Of a stretch of DNA of 64,000 nucleotides, positions 33,631 through 45,700 are shown piece after piece. The notes below the pieces were generated by a model, which ran no database searches, was not told the DNA's origin, and saw only the letters and a program-made list of their open reading frames with translations. Origin of the DNA: Kitasatospora herbaricolor (GTDB taxonomy: Bacteria; Actinomycetota; Actinomycetes; Streptomycetales; Streptomycetaceae); NCBI RefSeq assembly GCF_030813695.1, contig NZ_JAUSVA010000002.1:6719501-6783500 (forward strand). The letters are read 5' to 3'. The position numbers were made by a program, and so were the translations under genes. Numbering within the stretch: position 1 is the stretch's first letter; every line of letters begins with the position of its first letter.

Positions 33631-34995
33631 ATGTCGCGCGAGAACGGCGCAATCGACCGAGGTGACCATGCCGACGACCTGGTCGGCATAGGTTTCGGTC
33701 CCGCCAATCTGGCCCTGGCCATCGCGATCGACGACCACAACCGGCGCGACCCGGAGCAGGCCCTCCGGGTCCGCTTCCTGGAGCGGCAGGAGCGCTTCGG
33801 CTGGCACCGCGGCATGCTGCTCGACGGCGCCACCATGCAGGTGTCGTTCCTCAAGGACCTCGTCACCATGCGCGACCCGCGCAGCCGCTTCACCTTCCTG
33901 ACGTACCTCCAGGAGCGCGGCCGGCTGGCCGACTTCATCAACCTGAAGTCCTTCTACCCGACCCGCCAGGAGTTCCACGACTACTTCGAGTGGTGCGCCG
34001 CCGAGTTCGGCGGCTGGACGGGCTACGGCCGCCAGGTCACCGAGGTCCGGCCGGTCCGCAACGACGGCCGGATCGAACTGGTGGAGATCGTCTCCCGGTC
34101 GGTGTCCGACCCGGCCGACCGCGAGGTCCGCCTCGCCCGCAACATCGCCGTCGGCACCGGCCTGACGCCGCGCCTGCCGGAGGGCGTCACCGCCGGCGAG
34201 CGCGTCTGGCACACCAGAGACCTGCTCTTCCGGGCGCCCGGGCTGGCCGCCCGCCAGGACGGCCTGCGCCACCGCCGCTTCACCGTGGTCGGTGCCGGGC
34301 AGTCCGCCGCGGAGGCCGTCGAGTACCTGCACCGCACCTTCCCCGACGCCGAGATCTGCGCCGTGCTGACCCGCTACGGCTACAGCCCCGCCGACGACAG
34401 CCCGTTCGCGAACCGGATCTTCGACCCGTCGGCCGTCGACGAGTTCTACGCGGCCTCCGACGAGGCCAAGCGCGCACTGCTCGGCTACCACGCCAACACC
34501 AACTACTCGGTGGTCGACGGCGATCTGATCGAGCAGCTCTACCGCACCGTCTACCAGGAGAAGGTCGCCGGCCGTGAGCGGCTGCGGATCCTCAACGCCA
34601 GCCGGCTGACCGGCGTCGAGCACACCGCCGACGGCGCCCGGGCCGCCGTCCGCTCGCTCACCACGGGGGAGGAGCTGCTGCTGGAGTCCGACGCGGTGGT
34701 CCTCGCCACCGGCTACACCCACGTGGACCCGCGCGAGCTGCTCGGCGAGTTCTTCGAGGCCTGCCGCACCGACGAGCAGGGCCGGCTGAAGGTCGACCGG
34801 GACCACCGGGTGCTGACGGACGACCACGTCGACGTCGGGGTCTACCTGCAGGGCGGCACCGAGCACACCCACGGCATCACCTCCTCGCTGCTGTCGACCC
34901 TGGCGGTCCGCTCCGGGGAGATCTGCGACTCGCTGCTGCTCCGTCACACCGGGCGCCAGCTGCGCGCCGAGGACGGCCGGCTCGGCGTGCTGTGA
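33631..34995 (+). CDS. L-ornithine N5-monooxygenase
   Basis: 454 residues from ATG 33631 (GGAAGGA 7 bases upstream). FAD-binding GIGFGPANLA is at residues 19-28, the flavin/substrate stretch is MQVSFLKDLVTMRDPRSRFT, the NADPH-binding motif is TVVGAGQSAAEAVEYLH, and a C-terminal ATGYTHVDPRELL is typical of SidA/PvdA/CchB enzymes. It hydroxylates the side-chain nitrogen of ornithine using NADPH and oxygen. The FLKDLVT version of the motif points to ornithine rather than lysine. The product supplies modules 5 and 6, whose specificity codes read as N5-hydroxyornithine. No dedicated formyl- or acetyltransferase for the hydroxyl nitrogen is in the window. Confidence 0.92.
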   Translation: MSRENGAIDRGDHADDLVGIGFGPANLALAIAIDDHNRRDPEQALRVRFLERQERFGWHRGMLLDGATMQVSFLKDLVTMRDPRSRFTFLTYLQERGRLADFINLKSFYPTRQEFHDYFEWCAAEFGGWTGYGRQVTEVRPVRNDGRIELVEIVSRSVSDPADREVRLARNIAVGTGLTPRLPEGVTAGERVWHTRDLLFRAPGLAARQDGLRHRRFTVVGAGQSAAEAVEYLHRTFPDAEICAVLTRYGYSPADDSPFANRIFDPSAVDEFYAASDEAKRALLGYHANTNYSVVDGDLIEQLYRTVYQEKVAGRERLRILNASRLTGVEHTADGARAAVRSLTTGEELLLESDAVVLATGYTHVDPRELLGEFFEACRTDEQGRLKVDRDHRVLTDDHVDVGVYLQGGTEHTHGITSSLLSTLAVRSGEICDSLLLRHTGRQLRAEDGRLGVL

Positions 34996-35112
34996 CGGCA
35001 TCGGTGCCGGCCCCGGCCGGCGACGCACGACCCGGCCGGCCGGCCCGCCCGCCGGCCCGTCCCGCCGCGCCCCCGGCGCGCCCCGACCACCGGAACCGAA
35101 CGGATCACCAGC

Positions 35113-35379
35113 ATGACCGACAGCACCACGACGCCCGGCGGCCCGGCCGGCCTGGACCCGCACAGCGTCCGGGCCGACCTGGCCGACATCCTCGGCGAGC
35201 GTCCCGAGGACATCGGGGACGACGACGACCTGCGCGACCTCGGCCTCGACTCCATGCGGCTGATGCACCTGGTCGAGATCTGGCGGGCCCGCGGCGCCAA
35301 GGCGGAGTTCGCCGAGCTGGCCGACCTCGGTGCCGCCCCCACCGTCCGGACCTGGTCCGCCTACCTGGCCGGGCACTGA
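35113..35379 (+). CDS. Free-standing aryl-carrier-like protein
   Basis: 88 residues from ATG 35113. It is a single carrier-protein fold with the phosphopantetheine serine in DLGLDSMRLMHLVEIWRARG; the DSMRLM form is close to the aryl carrier domain of EntB-type proteins. A disordered N-terminus (about 18 residues) precedes it. It should be loaded with an aryl acid (salicylate or 2,3-dihydroxybenzoate) by a separate AMP ligase and feed the EntF-like first C domain of the NRPS. The ligase and the aryl-acid synthase are not in the window, so the cap is inferred. It lies between the monooxygenase and the binding protein. Confidence 0.8.
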   Translation: MTDSTTTPGGPAGLDPHSVRADLADILGERPEDIGDDDDLRDLGLDSMRLMHLVEIWRARGAKAEFAELADLGAAPTVRTWSAYLAGH

Positions 35380-35481
35380 CCCCGGGGAGCCCCCGCTCCC
35401 GCTGCCCGGCCCCTCACACCTGCCCGGCTCCCGTCGCCGCGAGCCGTCGTGCGAAACCCTGTGCCACCTCCGAGGAGAACC

Positions 35482-36477
35482 ATGAACACCCGTGTCCTGA
35501 CGTCCCGCAGCCTGAGAGTCGCCGCCGTCGCGGCCACCGCCGCGCTGACCCTCGCGGCCTGCGGCTCGAACGGCGACAGCAAGGACGCCGCCGGAGCCCC
35601 CTCGGCCGGCGCGGCCACGGCGGCGGGCCCCGTGGTCGTCGAGGCCACCAACGGCAGGATCACCGTCCCCGCGGGCGTCAAGCGGATCGTCAGCATCTCG
35701 TACGCCACCGGCGCGCTGCTCGACCTCGGCGTGCAGCCGGTCGGCACCAGCACCATCGACGAGAACAACCCGATGGAGCTGCTGCCCTCGCAGACCGAGG
35801 CCGCCAAGAAGATCGAGCCGATCGGCTCCGGCATCGAGATCAACATCGAGAAGGTCGCCTCGCTCAAGCCCGATCTGATCGTGGTCGAGGGCGCCACCGC
35901 GTTCGACTGGGGCGTCAAGAAGCTCGAAGGCATCGCCCCCACCCTGTACTTCGGCATCGACAAGCCGGTCGACCTGCTGACCGCGCAGGAGAAGATCGCC
36001 ACCGCCGTCGGCAAGGACGCCGAGTTCAAGAAGCTCAAGGCGGACTACGACGGCAAGGCCGCGAAGATCAAGGCCGACTACGCGGCCAAGCTCAACACCG
36101 TCAAGTGGACCATCGCCTCCTCGTACGGCGGCGGCGAGTTCCTCGTCGACACCAGCAGCTCCTGGGTCGGCCGCGTGCTGGCCGACGCCGGCGCCACGTT
36201 CGCCCAGGCCTCGGCCGACCCGGCCGAGCACGAGGTGACCTACTCCACCGAGAAGCTCGACGTGCTCGCCGACGCCGACATCATCCTGATCCCGAGGACG
36301 GCCGCCACCGGCGAGGTCCCGCAGGACACCAAGGACCTCGACAAGCAGCCGTCGTGGAAGAACCTCAAGGCCGTCCAAGCCGGCAAGGTCCTCCCGGTCA
36401 CCTACGCCACCACCGACCGGTACGGCACCTCGACCGACGTCCTGAACCAGGTCGAGACCATCCTCAAGGGCCTCTAG
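35482..36477 (+). CDS. Siderophore-binding lipoprotein (ABC importer substrate-binding protein)
   Basis: 331 residues from ATG 35482 (GAGGAG 6 bases upstream). A lipoprotein signal ends in LTLAACGSN, with the lipidated Cys near residue 27. It is a class III FecB-like binding fold: GVKRIVSISYATGALLDLGV, VASLKPDLIVVEGATAF, IAPTLYFGIDKPVDLLTAQE and NLKAVQAGKVLPVTYATTDR. It captures the ferric siderophore outside the cell. Its permease and ATPase partners are not next to it; the gene starting at 63905 may be a permease. It lies just before the NRPS genes, separated by a repeat-rich gap. Confidence 0.9.
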   Translation: MNTRVLTSRSLRVAAVAATAALTLAACGSNGDSKDAAGAPSAGAATAAGPVVVEATNGRITVPAGVKRIVSISYATGALLDLGVQPVGTSTIDENNPMELLPSQTEAAKKIEPIGSGIEINIEKVASLKPDLIVVEGATAFDWGVKKLEGIAPTLYFGIDKPVDLLTAQEKIATAVGKDAEFKKLKADYDGKAAKIKADYAAKLNTVKWTIASSYGGGEFLVDTSSSWVGRVLADAGATFAQASADPAEHEVTYSTEKLDVLADADIILIPRTAATGEVPQDTKDLDKQPSWKNLKAVQAGKVLPVTYATTDRYGTSTDVLNQVETILKGL

Positions 36478-36535
36478 CCCGCCGCCCGGGCGGCCGCCGC
36501 ACACGGCCGGCCGCCCGGGGCGGACACCAACGCCC

Positions 36536-36660
36536 CGTACGACGAACCACCTCGTACGACGAGCCACCTCGCACGCCGAACCTCGTACGACGAGCCACCT
36601 CGTACGACGAGCCACCTCGCACGACGAACGCACCACCCCGTACGCCGCACCACTTCGCAC
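36536..36660. repeat. Tandem 17-bp repeat before the NRPS start
   Basis: About seven units of CGTACGACGAGCCACCT (full matches at 36553-36569, 36584-36600 and 36601-36617, with variants at 36536, 36570, 36618 and 36639). Each unit can fold as a CTCGT/ACGAG mini-hairpin across the junction. It lies 65 bases before the NRPS start codon. Its role is unknown. Confidence 0.8.
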
Positions 36661-36724
36661 GACAGCGCACGAGCGCCCCGGGCTGGCACGGTCGGCGGGG
36701 CCGCAGAACCGGGAAGGGCCGACC

Positions 36725-39700
36725 ATGCCAGACGCGGACACCACCATGACGCAGGCCGAGCGGAACGCTCCCCAGGAGCTGACCGCGGCTCAGGAGGGCG
36801 TCCTCGCCGCGCAACGGATCGACCCCGAGAACCCGGCGTACAACGTCGGCCAGTACGTCGAGATCGACGGCCCGTTCGACCCGGAGCTGCTGGAGGCGGC
36901 GCTGCGCCGCACCCTGGCCGAGGCCGAGGGCCTGCACGTACGGCTCGCCGAGCTGGACGGGCGGACGGTGCAGATCCCCACCGGCTTCGACCCGGACGGC
37001 TGGCAGCTGCCCCGCCTCGACACCCGGGGCGCCGCCGACCCGGTCGCCGCCGCCACCGACCTGGTCCGCGGCCAGCTGGCCGTCCCGACCGAGCTGGACG
37101 GCGACCCGGCGGCCCCGCTCACCGGCGCCCTGCTGGTCCGCACCGGAGAGCGCAGCCACCTCTGGTTCCAGTGGTTCCACCACCTGGTGATCGACGGTTA
37201 CGGCGTGGCGCTGTTCAGCCGCCGGGTCGCCGAGGTGTACTCCGCCCTCGCCGCCGGCGCCGAGCCGCCCGCGAGCCCGTTCCGCCCGGTGTCCGTCCTG
37301 GTCGAGGCGGAGCGTGCCTACCTGGCCTCGGACCGGGCCGGGGCCGACCGCGCCCACTGGCAGGACCGCTTCGCGGACCGTCCGGCCGTGGTCGGCCTCA
37401 CCGAGCGCACCGCGCAGGCCGGCCCCACCGGGCTGCGCCGGCGCGTGGAGCTGACCGCCGCCGACTCCGCCGCCGTGCTCGCCGCCGCCCGGGCCGCCCG
37501 GGCGACCTGGGGCGAGGCCGCCACCGCCGCCCTGGCCGCCTACCTGCACCGGATGACCGGCACCGGCGACGCCGTGCTCGGCATGCACTTCATGGCCCGG
37601 CACGCCCCCGGCACCCTGCGGGTCCCCGGCATGGCCGTGAACATCCTGCCGGTGCGGGTCCCGGTGACCGGCGCCGACACCTTCGACACCCTGCTGCGCC
37701 GGGCGGTCGGCGAGCTCAAGGCCACCCGCCGTCACCAGCTGCACCGCGGCGAGGAGATCCGCCGCGAGCTGGGCCTGGTCGGCGGCGACGACCGCCTGCA
37801 CGGCCCGCTGCTCAACCTCAAGCCCTTCGACCTCGACCTGGACTTCGCCGGCAGCCCCGGCCGCACCGTCAACCTGGCCTCCGGCCCGGTCGAGGACCTC
37901 GCCCTCTCCGTCACCAAGACCCCGGACGACCGGCTGGTGCTGGAGTTCGACGCCAACCCGGCGCTGTACACGGAGTCCGAGCTGGCCGGTCACGCCGAGC
38001 GCTGCGGCGGACTGCTGGCCCGCCTCGCCGCCCACCCCGAGCGGCCGCTGGCCGAGCTCCGGCTGCTCGCCGACGCGGAACTCGACGCGGTGCTGCACGG
38101 CTGGAACGACACCGCCCGCGAGGTCCGCGAGGGCACCCTGGTCAGCCGGATCGCCGAGCGCGCCGCCGCCACCCCGGACGCCACCGCCGTGGTCGCCGAC
38201 GGCCGCGCGCTGACCTACCGCGCGCTCGCCGAGCGCTCCGACGCGCTGGCCCGCACCCTGCGCGCGGCCGGCGCCGGCCCGGACCGCGTGGTGGGCGTCG
38301 CCGTGCCGCGCTCCGCCGAGCTGATGGTCGCCCTGCTGGGCGTCCTCAAGTCCGGCGCCGCCTACCTCCCGCTGGACGCCGACTACCCGGTCGAGCGCCT
38401 CGCCCAGATGGTCGAGGACGCCGCGCCCGTGCGCGTCGTCACCGTGCCCGAGCTGCTGGAGCGGCTGCCCGGGGCGGCCCGCGCGGTCGCCGTCACGGTG
38501 GACGACGCCGCAGCGGCCGCCACCGCAGCGGCCGGCGCCGGCCCGGACGTCGAGCTGCCCGCCGTCGCGCCCGACCACGCCGCGTACGTCATCTACACCT
38601 CCGGATCCACCGGCCGCCCCAAGGGCGTGGTCGTCACCCACCGCGCCATCGTGAACCGGCTGGCCTGGATGCAGCACGCCTACCGGCTCGGCGCCGACGA
38701 CCGGGTGCTGCAGAAGACGCCGGCCAGCTTCGACGTCTCCGTCTGGGAGTTCTTCTGGGCCCTGTGCGAGGGCGCCGCCGTCGTGCTGGCCCGCCCCGAG
38801 GGCCACAAGGACCCGGCCTACCTCAGCGCCCTGATCGCCGAGGAGCGGGTCACCACCCTGCACTTCGTGCCCTCGATGCTGCGCGCCTTCCTGGAGGACG
38901 GCTCCGTCGCCGAGCGCTGCGCCGGCCTGCGCCGGGCCTTCTGCTCCGGCGAGGCGCTGCCCGGCGACGTCGTCGACCGCTGGTACGCCACCCTGCCGGC
39001 CGTCCCGCTGCACAACCTCTACGGGCCCACCGAGGCCGCCGTCGACGTCACCCACCACCGCACCGAGCCCGCCGCCGGCGTGGTGCCGATCGGCCGCCCG
39101 GTCTGGAACACCCGGCTGTACGTCCTCGACGCCGCGCTGCGCCCCGCGCCCGTCGGCGTGCCCGGCGAGCTGTACCTGGCCGGGGTGCAGCTGGCCCGCG
39201 GCTACCTCGGCCGCCCCGGCCTGACCGCCGAGCGCTTCGTCGCCGACCCGTTCGCCGCCGACGGCTCCCGGCTGTACCGCACCGGAGACCTGGTCCGGTG
39301 GGCCGCCGACGGCAGCGTCGAGTACCTCGGCCGCACCGACGACCAGGTCAAGGTCCGCGGCTTCCGGATCGAACTCGGCGAGATCGAGGCCGCCCTGGAG
39401 GCCCGGCCGGAGGTCCTGCAGGCGGCCGTGACCGCCCGCGAGCTCACCCCCGGCGGCGCCCGCCAACTGGTCGGCTACGTCGTCCCCGCGCCCGCCGACC
39501 CGGAGGCGCTGCGCACCGCCCTCGCCCGCACCCTGCCCGAGCACATGGTGCCCGCCGTACTGGTCGGCCTGGACGCGCTGCCGCTCAGCCTCAACGGCAA
39601 GCTCGACCGCAAGGCGCTGCCCGCCCCGACGCCCGCCGGCGACGGCGGCCGCGCCCCCCGCACCGAGGCCGAGCGGGTGCTCGCCGGCCTGGTCGCCGAG

Positions 39701-42700
39701 GTGCTCGGCCTGCCCGAGGTCGGCGTCGACGACAACTTCTTCTCCCTCGGCGGCGACAGCATCTCCGCCATCCAGCTGGGCAGCCGCGCCCGCCGGGCCG
39801 GTTTCGCGATCACCCCACGGGTGGTGTTCGAGCGGCGCACCGTCGCCCGGATCGCCGCCGTCGCCGAGGGCCTGCGCCCCGCCGACCGGCCCGCGGTGGC
39901 GGCCGTGGCGGCCGTCGGCACGCTGCCCGCCACCCCGGTCGGCGCCTGGCTGCGCTCGCGCGGCGGTCCGGTCGCCCGGTTCAGCCAGCACACCGTCCTC
40001 ACCGTGCCCGCCGGCCTCGACCGGGCCCGGCTGACCGCCGCCCTGGACACCCTGACCGACCACCACGACGCCCTGCGGCTGCGCCTGCACGTCGCCGCGG
40101 ACGGCGGCTGGACGCAGGAGGTCCGCCCGGCCGGCAGCGCGCCCGCCGCCGCCCGGCTGCGCCGGATCGCCGTCGCCGCCGACCAGCTGCACACCGCCGC
40201 CGCGGAGCAGCGCGAGGCGGCCGCCGACCGGCTCGACCCCGAGCAGGGCGTCGTCCTGCAGGCCGTCCACCTGGACGCCGGACCTGACACCCCCGGCCTG
40301 CTCGTGCTCGCCGCGCACCACCTCGCCGTCGACGGCGTCTCCTGGCGCATCCTGCTGCCCGACCTGCGGGCCGCCTACGAGGGCCGCGCCCTCGACCCGG
40401 TCACCACCCCGCTTCGGGCCTGGGCGCTCGGCCTCGCCGAGGCCGCCGTCGGCGACGCCGTCCGTGCCGAACTCCCGCTCTGGCAGGCCGTGCTGGCCGA
40501 CGGTGCCGGCCCGCTGCTGGGCGACCGCCCGCTCGACCCGGCCCGCGACACCGCCGCGACCACCCGCCGGCTGCGGCTGACCCTCCCCGCCGGCCGCACC
40601 GCGCCGCTGCTCGGCGCCGTCCCCGCCGCCCACCGCGCCGGCGTCGACCACGTCCTGCTGACCGGCCTGGCGCTCGCCCTGGTCGGCCGCCGCCGCGCCC
40701 GCCTGGGCGCCGACGCCCGGGCCGACCTGCTGCTGCGCCTGGAGGGCCACGGTCGCGAGGACCACCTGGTGCCCGGCGCCGACACCACCCGCACCGCCGG
40801 CTGGCTGACCAGCGAGTTCCCGGCCCGCCTCGACCTCTCCGGGGTCGACCTGGAGGACGCGCTGGCCGGCGGGCCCGCCGCCGGCCGCGCCCTCGCCCTG
40901 GTCAAGGAGCAGCTCCGGGCCCTGCCCAACGCCGGCGCCGGCTACGGCCTGCTGCGCCACCTGGACCCGGTGTCCGGGCCCGCGCTCGCCGACGCCGACG
41001 CCCCCCAGCTGCTCTTCAACTACCTCGGCCGCTTCACCGCCACCGGCGACGCGTGGACCGCCGCCCCCGAGGCCGGCGACGCCGTCGCCGCCGGCGCCGA
41101 CGACGCCCTGCCCGCCGCCCACGCGCTGGAGGTCGGCGCCTTCGTCCACGACGGCCCGCACGGCGCCGAACTGACCGTCAACCTGTCCTGGCCGCAGGGC
41201 GTCCTCGCCGAGGACGCCGTCCGCGCGCTCGCCGAGCGCTGGTTCGAGGCCCTCGACGCGCTGGCCCGCTACGCCGCCGCCCCGGGCGCCGGCGGCCTCA
41301 CCCCCTCGGACGTGCCGCTGGCCGCCGTCACCCAGTCCGAGCTGGACCGGCTGGCCGCCGAGCACCCCGGCACCGGGGACGTGCTGCCGCTCTCCCCGCT
41401 CCAGGACGGCCTGCTGTTCCACGCCCTGTACCAGCGCGAGGACGGCGCCGACGACCTCTACACCTCGCTCACCTCGCTCGACCTGCGCGGGCCGCTGGAC
41501 CGCGCCGCGCTGGTCCGGGCCGTCGACGCGGTCGTCAACCGGCACACCGCGCTGCGGGCCGGCTTCGTCGGCGCCGGGCTCCGGCGCCCGCTCCAGCTGG
41601 TCGCCGACCGGGTCGCCGTGCCGTGGACGGAACACGACCTGACCGCCGTGCCGGCGGCCGACCGGGCCGCCGGGATCGGCCGGATCGAGGACGAGGAGGC
41701 GTCCCGCCGCTTCGACCTGGCCCGGCCCCCGCTGGTGCGCTGCGCCCTGGTCACCCTCGGCGCCGAGCACCACCGGCTGGTGCTGACCCGGCACCACATC
41801 GTCATGGACGGCTGGTCCACGCCCGTCCTGCTGCGCGAGCTGATCGCCGCGTACGGGGACGGCGAGGCCGCCGCGCTGCCCGCCGCCGCCCCGTACGCCG
41901 ACCACCTGGCCTGGCTCGCCGGGCGGGACGCGGCCGCCGACACCGCCGCCTGGCGTCGCGCGCTGGCCGGCCTGGAGGCACCCACCCTGCTCGCCGACAG
42001 CCTCGGCACGCCCGCCTCGGGGCCGGCCGCCGCCGGCCGCCAACTCGACCTGCCGATCCCGGCCGAGCTGTCCGCCGTGCTCACCGCCACCGCCCGCGAG
42101 CACGGCCTCACCCTCAACACCCTGGTGCAGGGCGCCTGGGCGATCCTGCTGGGCCGCCTCACCGGCCGCACCGACGTGGTGTTCGGCGCCACCGTCTCCG
42201 GCCGCCCGGGCGACCTGCCCGGCGTGGAGTCGATGGTCGGCCTGTTCAGCAACACCGTCCCGGTCCGCTTCGAGCCCTCGGACGAGGAGCCGGTCGCCGC
42301 GGCGCTGGCCCGGCTGCAGACCCAGCAGTCCGCCCTGCTCGACCACCAGTACCTGGGTCTCGCCGACATCCAGGCCCTGGCCGGGCACGGCACCCTCTTC
42401 GACACCCTGCTGGTCTTCGAGAACTACCCGGTGGACCCGGACCGCCTCAGCGCCCGCGGCCTGCGGGTCGCGGGCATCGGCAACCGGGGCGCCACCCACT
42501 ACCCGCTGACCGTCCTCACCCTGCCCGGCGAGGCCCCGCAGCTGACCGTCGAGTACCGCCCCGACGTGTTCACCGCCGAGCAGGCCGGCGCCGTCGGCAC
42601 CCGCCTGCTGCGGCTGCTCACCGCCATCGCCACCGCCCAGGCCACCCCGGTCGGCGCCCTGGAGGTGCTCTCCGCCGAGGAGCGCGCCACCGTGCTGCGG

Positions 42701-45700
42701 ACCTGGAACGACACCGCCCGCCCGGTGCCCGCCGGCACCGTGGTCGACGCCTTCGCGGCCCGGGTCGCCGCCACCCCCGGCGACACCGCCGTGGTCTTCG
42801 GCGAGCAGCGGCTGGACTATGCCGAGCTGGCCGCCCGGGTCGACCGGACGGCCCGCCACCTCGCCGCCCTCGGCGCCGGCCCCGGCCGGACCGTCGGGCT
42901 GGCCCTGCCGCGCTCCGCCGACCTGGTCGCCGCCCTGCTGGGCGTCCTCGCGTCCGGCGCCGCCTACCTGCCGATCGACCTCGACCACCCGGACGAGCGG
43001 ATCGCGCTGATGCTGCAGGACGCCGATCCGCTGCTCACCCTGAGCACGCCGGAGGTGGCCGGGCGCCACCCGGTGCTCGCCGGGCACGGCCTGGGCGTCG
43101 TCACCCTCGCCGAGCTGGGCTCGCTGGACGCCGAGCCGGTCCGCCCGCACGCCGACGACCTGGCGTACGTCATCCACACCTCCGGCTCCACGGGGCGCCC
43201 CAAGGGCGTCCAGGTGCCGCACCGGGGCCTGGCCAACATGCTGGAGCACCACGGCAACACCGTCTTCGCCCGGGCCGTGGCGGCGGCCGGCGGGCGCCGG
43301 CTGCGCGCCGCGCACACCGCCTCCTTCTCCTTCGACTCCTCGTGGGAGCAGCTGCTCTGGCTGATCGGCGGCCACGAGCTGCACGTCTACGGCGAGGACC
43401 TGCGCCGGGACCCGCAGGCCCTGGTGGCCCGCCTGCTCGCGGACCGGATCGACACCCTGGACGTCACGCCGTCGTTCGGCCGGCAGCTCGTGGAGTGGGG
43501 CCTGCTGGACTCCGCGGAGCACCGCCCGCTGCTCTTCCTGGTCGGCGGCGAGGCCGTCGACGAGGCGCTGTGGACCCGCATCCGGGAGACCGAGGGTGTG
43601 CTCGGCCACAACTTCTACGGCCCCACCGAGTACACCGTCGACACCCTGGGCGCCGCCCTGGACGAGAGCCCGACCCCGTTCGTCGGCCGCCCGATCGGCA
43701 ACACCCGGGTGTACGTGCTGGACGCCCGGCTGCGGCCCGTCCCCGCCGGCGTGCCCGGTGAGCTGTACATCGCCGGCCCGGGCCTCGCCCGCGGCTACGG
43801 CAACCGGCCCGCGCTCACCGCGAGCCGTTTCGTCGCCGACCCGTTCGCCGGTGACGGCTCCCGCATGTACCGCAGCGGCGACCTGGTGCGCCACCGCGCC
43901 GACGGCAGCCTGGACTACCTCGGCCGCGACGACGACCAGGTGAAGATCCGCGGCTTCCGGGTCGAGCCCGGCGAGGTCGAGGCGGCGCTCGCCGCCCTGC
44001 CCGGCGTAGCCCGGGCCGCCGTGCTGGCCCGCCCGGCCGCCACCGGCGTCAAGCGGCTGATCGGCTGGGTCGTCCCCGCGCCCGGTGCCGTCGCCGACCC
44101 GGCGCTGCTGCGCAAGGCACTCGCCGACGCGCTGCCCGAGTACATGGTCCCGGCCGCGATCGTGCCGCTGGACGCGCTGCCGCTGAACGTCAACGGCAAG
44201 CTCGACCGCCAGGCGCTGCCCGAGCCGGAGGCCGCCGCGTTCGCCGCCCCGGCCGGCCGCGCCCCACGCGACGAGCGGGAGGCCGTGCTCTGCGGCGTCT
44301 ACGCCGACGTGCTGGGCCTGCCCGCGGTCGGCGTCGACGACGACTTCTTCGCGCTGGGCGGGCACTCGCTGCTCGCCACCCGGGTGATCGGCCGGGTCCG
44401 CGCGGCCCTAGGGGTGGACGCGGCCGTCCGCGACCTCTTCGAGACCCGCACCCCCGCCGCCTTCGCCGCCCGGCTCGCCGGCGCCGCGGCCGGCCGCCCC
44501 GGCCCCTCGGCCCGCCCGCGTCCCGACCTGGTGCCGCTGTCCGCCGCGCAGGCCCGGCTCTGGTTCCTGTACCGCCTGGAGGGTCCGAGCACCGCGTACA
44601 CCATCCCGTGCGCGGTGCGGATCGACGGCGCGCTCGACCAGGACGCGCTGCGCGCCGCCTTCGGCGACGTGCTGGCCCGCCACGAGGCGCTGCGCACGGT
44701 CTTCCCGGACCACGAGGGCCGGCCGTACCAGCGGATCCTCGACCCGGAGGCGGCCGGTGCGCCCTTCACCGTCGAGGAGGTGACCGTCCAGCGGCTGGAC
44801 ACCGCGGCGGCCGCCGCCGGCGCGTACGCCTTCGAGCTGGCCGAGGAGATCCCCGTCCGGGCCACCCTGCTGACGGCCGGTCCGACCCGGCACGTCCTCA
44901 GCCTGGCGCTGCACCACATCGCCGGCGACGAGTGGTCGGAGGGAGTGCTGCTGCGCGACCTCGACCACGCGTACGCCGCCCGGTTGGCCGGCGCCGCGCC
45001 GGTGTTCGCCCCGCTGCCGCTGCAGTACGCCGACCACGCGCTGTGGCAGGGCGAGCTGCTCGCCGGGCAGGACGGCCCGGCCGCCGGCCAGAGCGCGTAC
45101 TGGACGCGGCGCCTGGACGCGCTGCCCGCCGAGCTGAACCTGCCCACCGACCGGGCCCGGCCGGCCGAGGCGAGCGGCCGCGGCGGACAGGTACGGCTGC
45201 GGCTGCCGGACGAGCTGCACCAGGACCTGCGCGGCTACGCCCGGCGCACCGGCGCCACCCCGTTCATGGTGACCCAGGCGGCCGCCGCGCTGCTGCTCGG
45301 CGGGCTGGCCGGCACCACGGACGTGGCGATCGGCACCCCGGTCGCGGGCCGGTCCGACGAGGTGCTGGAACCGGTGGTCGGCTTCTTCGTCAACACCCTG
45401 GTGCTGCGGCACGACCTGGCCGCCGAGGGGAACGCCGGCGACCTGAGCTTCGACGACCTGGTCGCCCGCTCCCGGGAGACCGTCCTCGGCGCCCTGGCCC
45501 ACCAGGACCTGCCGTTCGACCGGCTGGTCGAGATCGTCAACCCGGAGCGCTCGCTCGGCCGCCACCCGCTGTTCCAGGTGATGGTCCAGCACCGCCGGGA
45601 GGCCGGGGGCCTGGACGGCCTGTTCGGCGCCCGCACCGCGCTGCTGCCCGACCCGGTGCACGCGGCCCGCTTCGACCTCGCCTTCACCTTCGTGGAGTCC

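Noticed and set aside
36536..36660. CRISPR array
   Set aside because: Units of 17 bp follow each other without spacers, and no cas genes are present.
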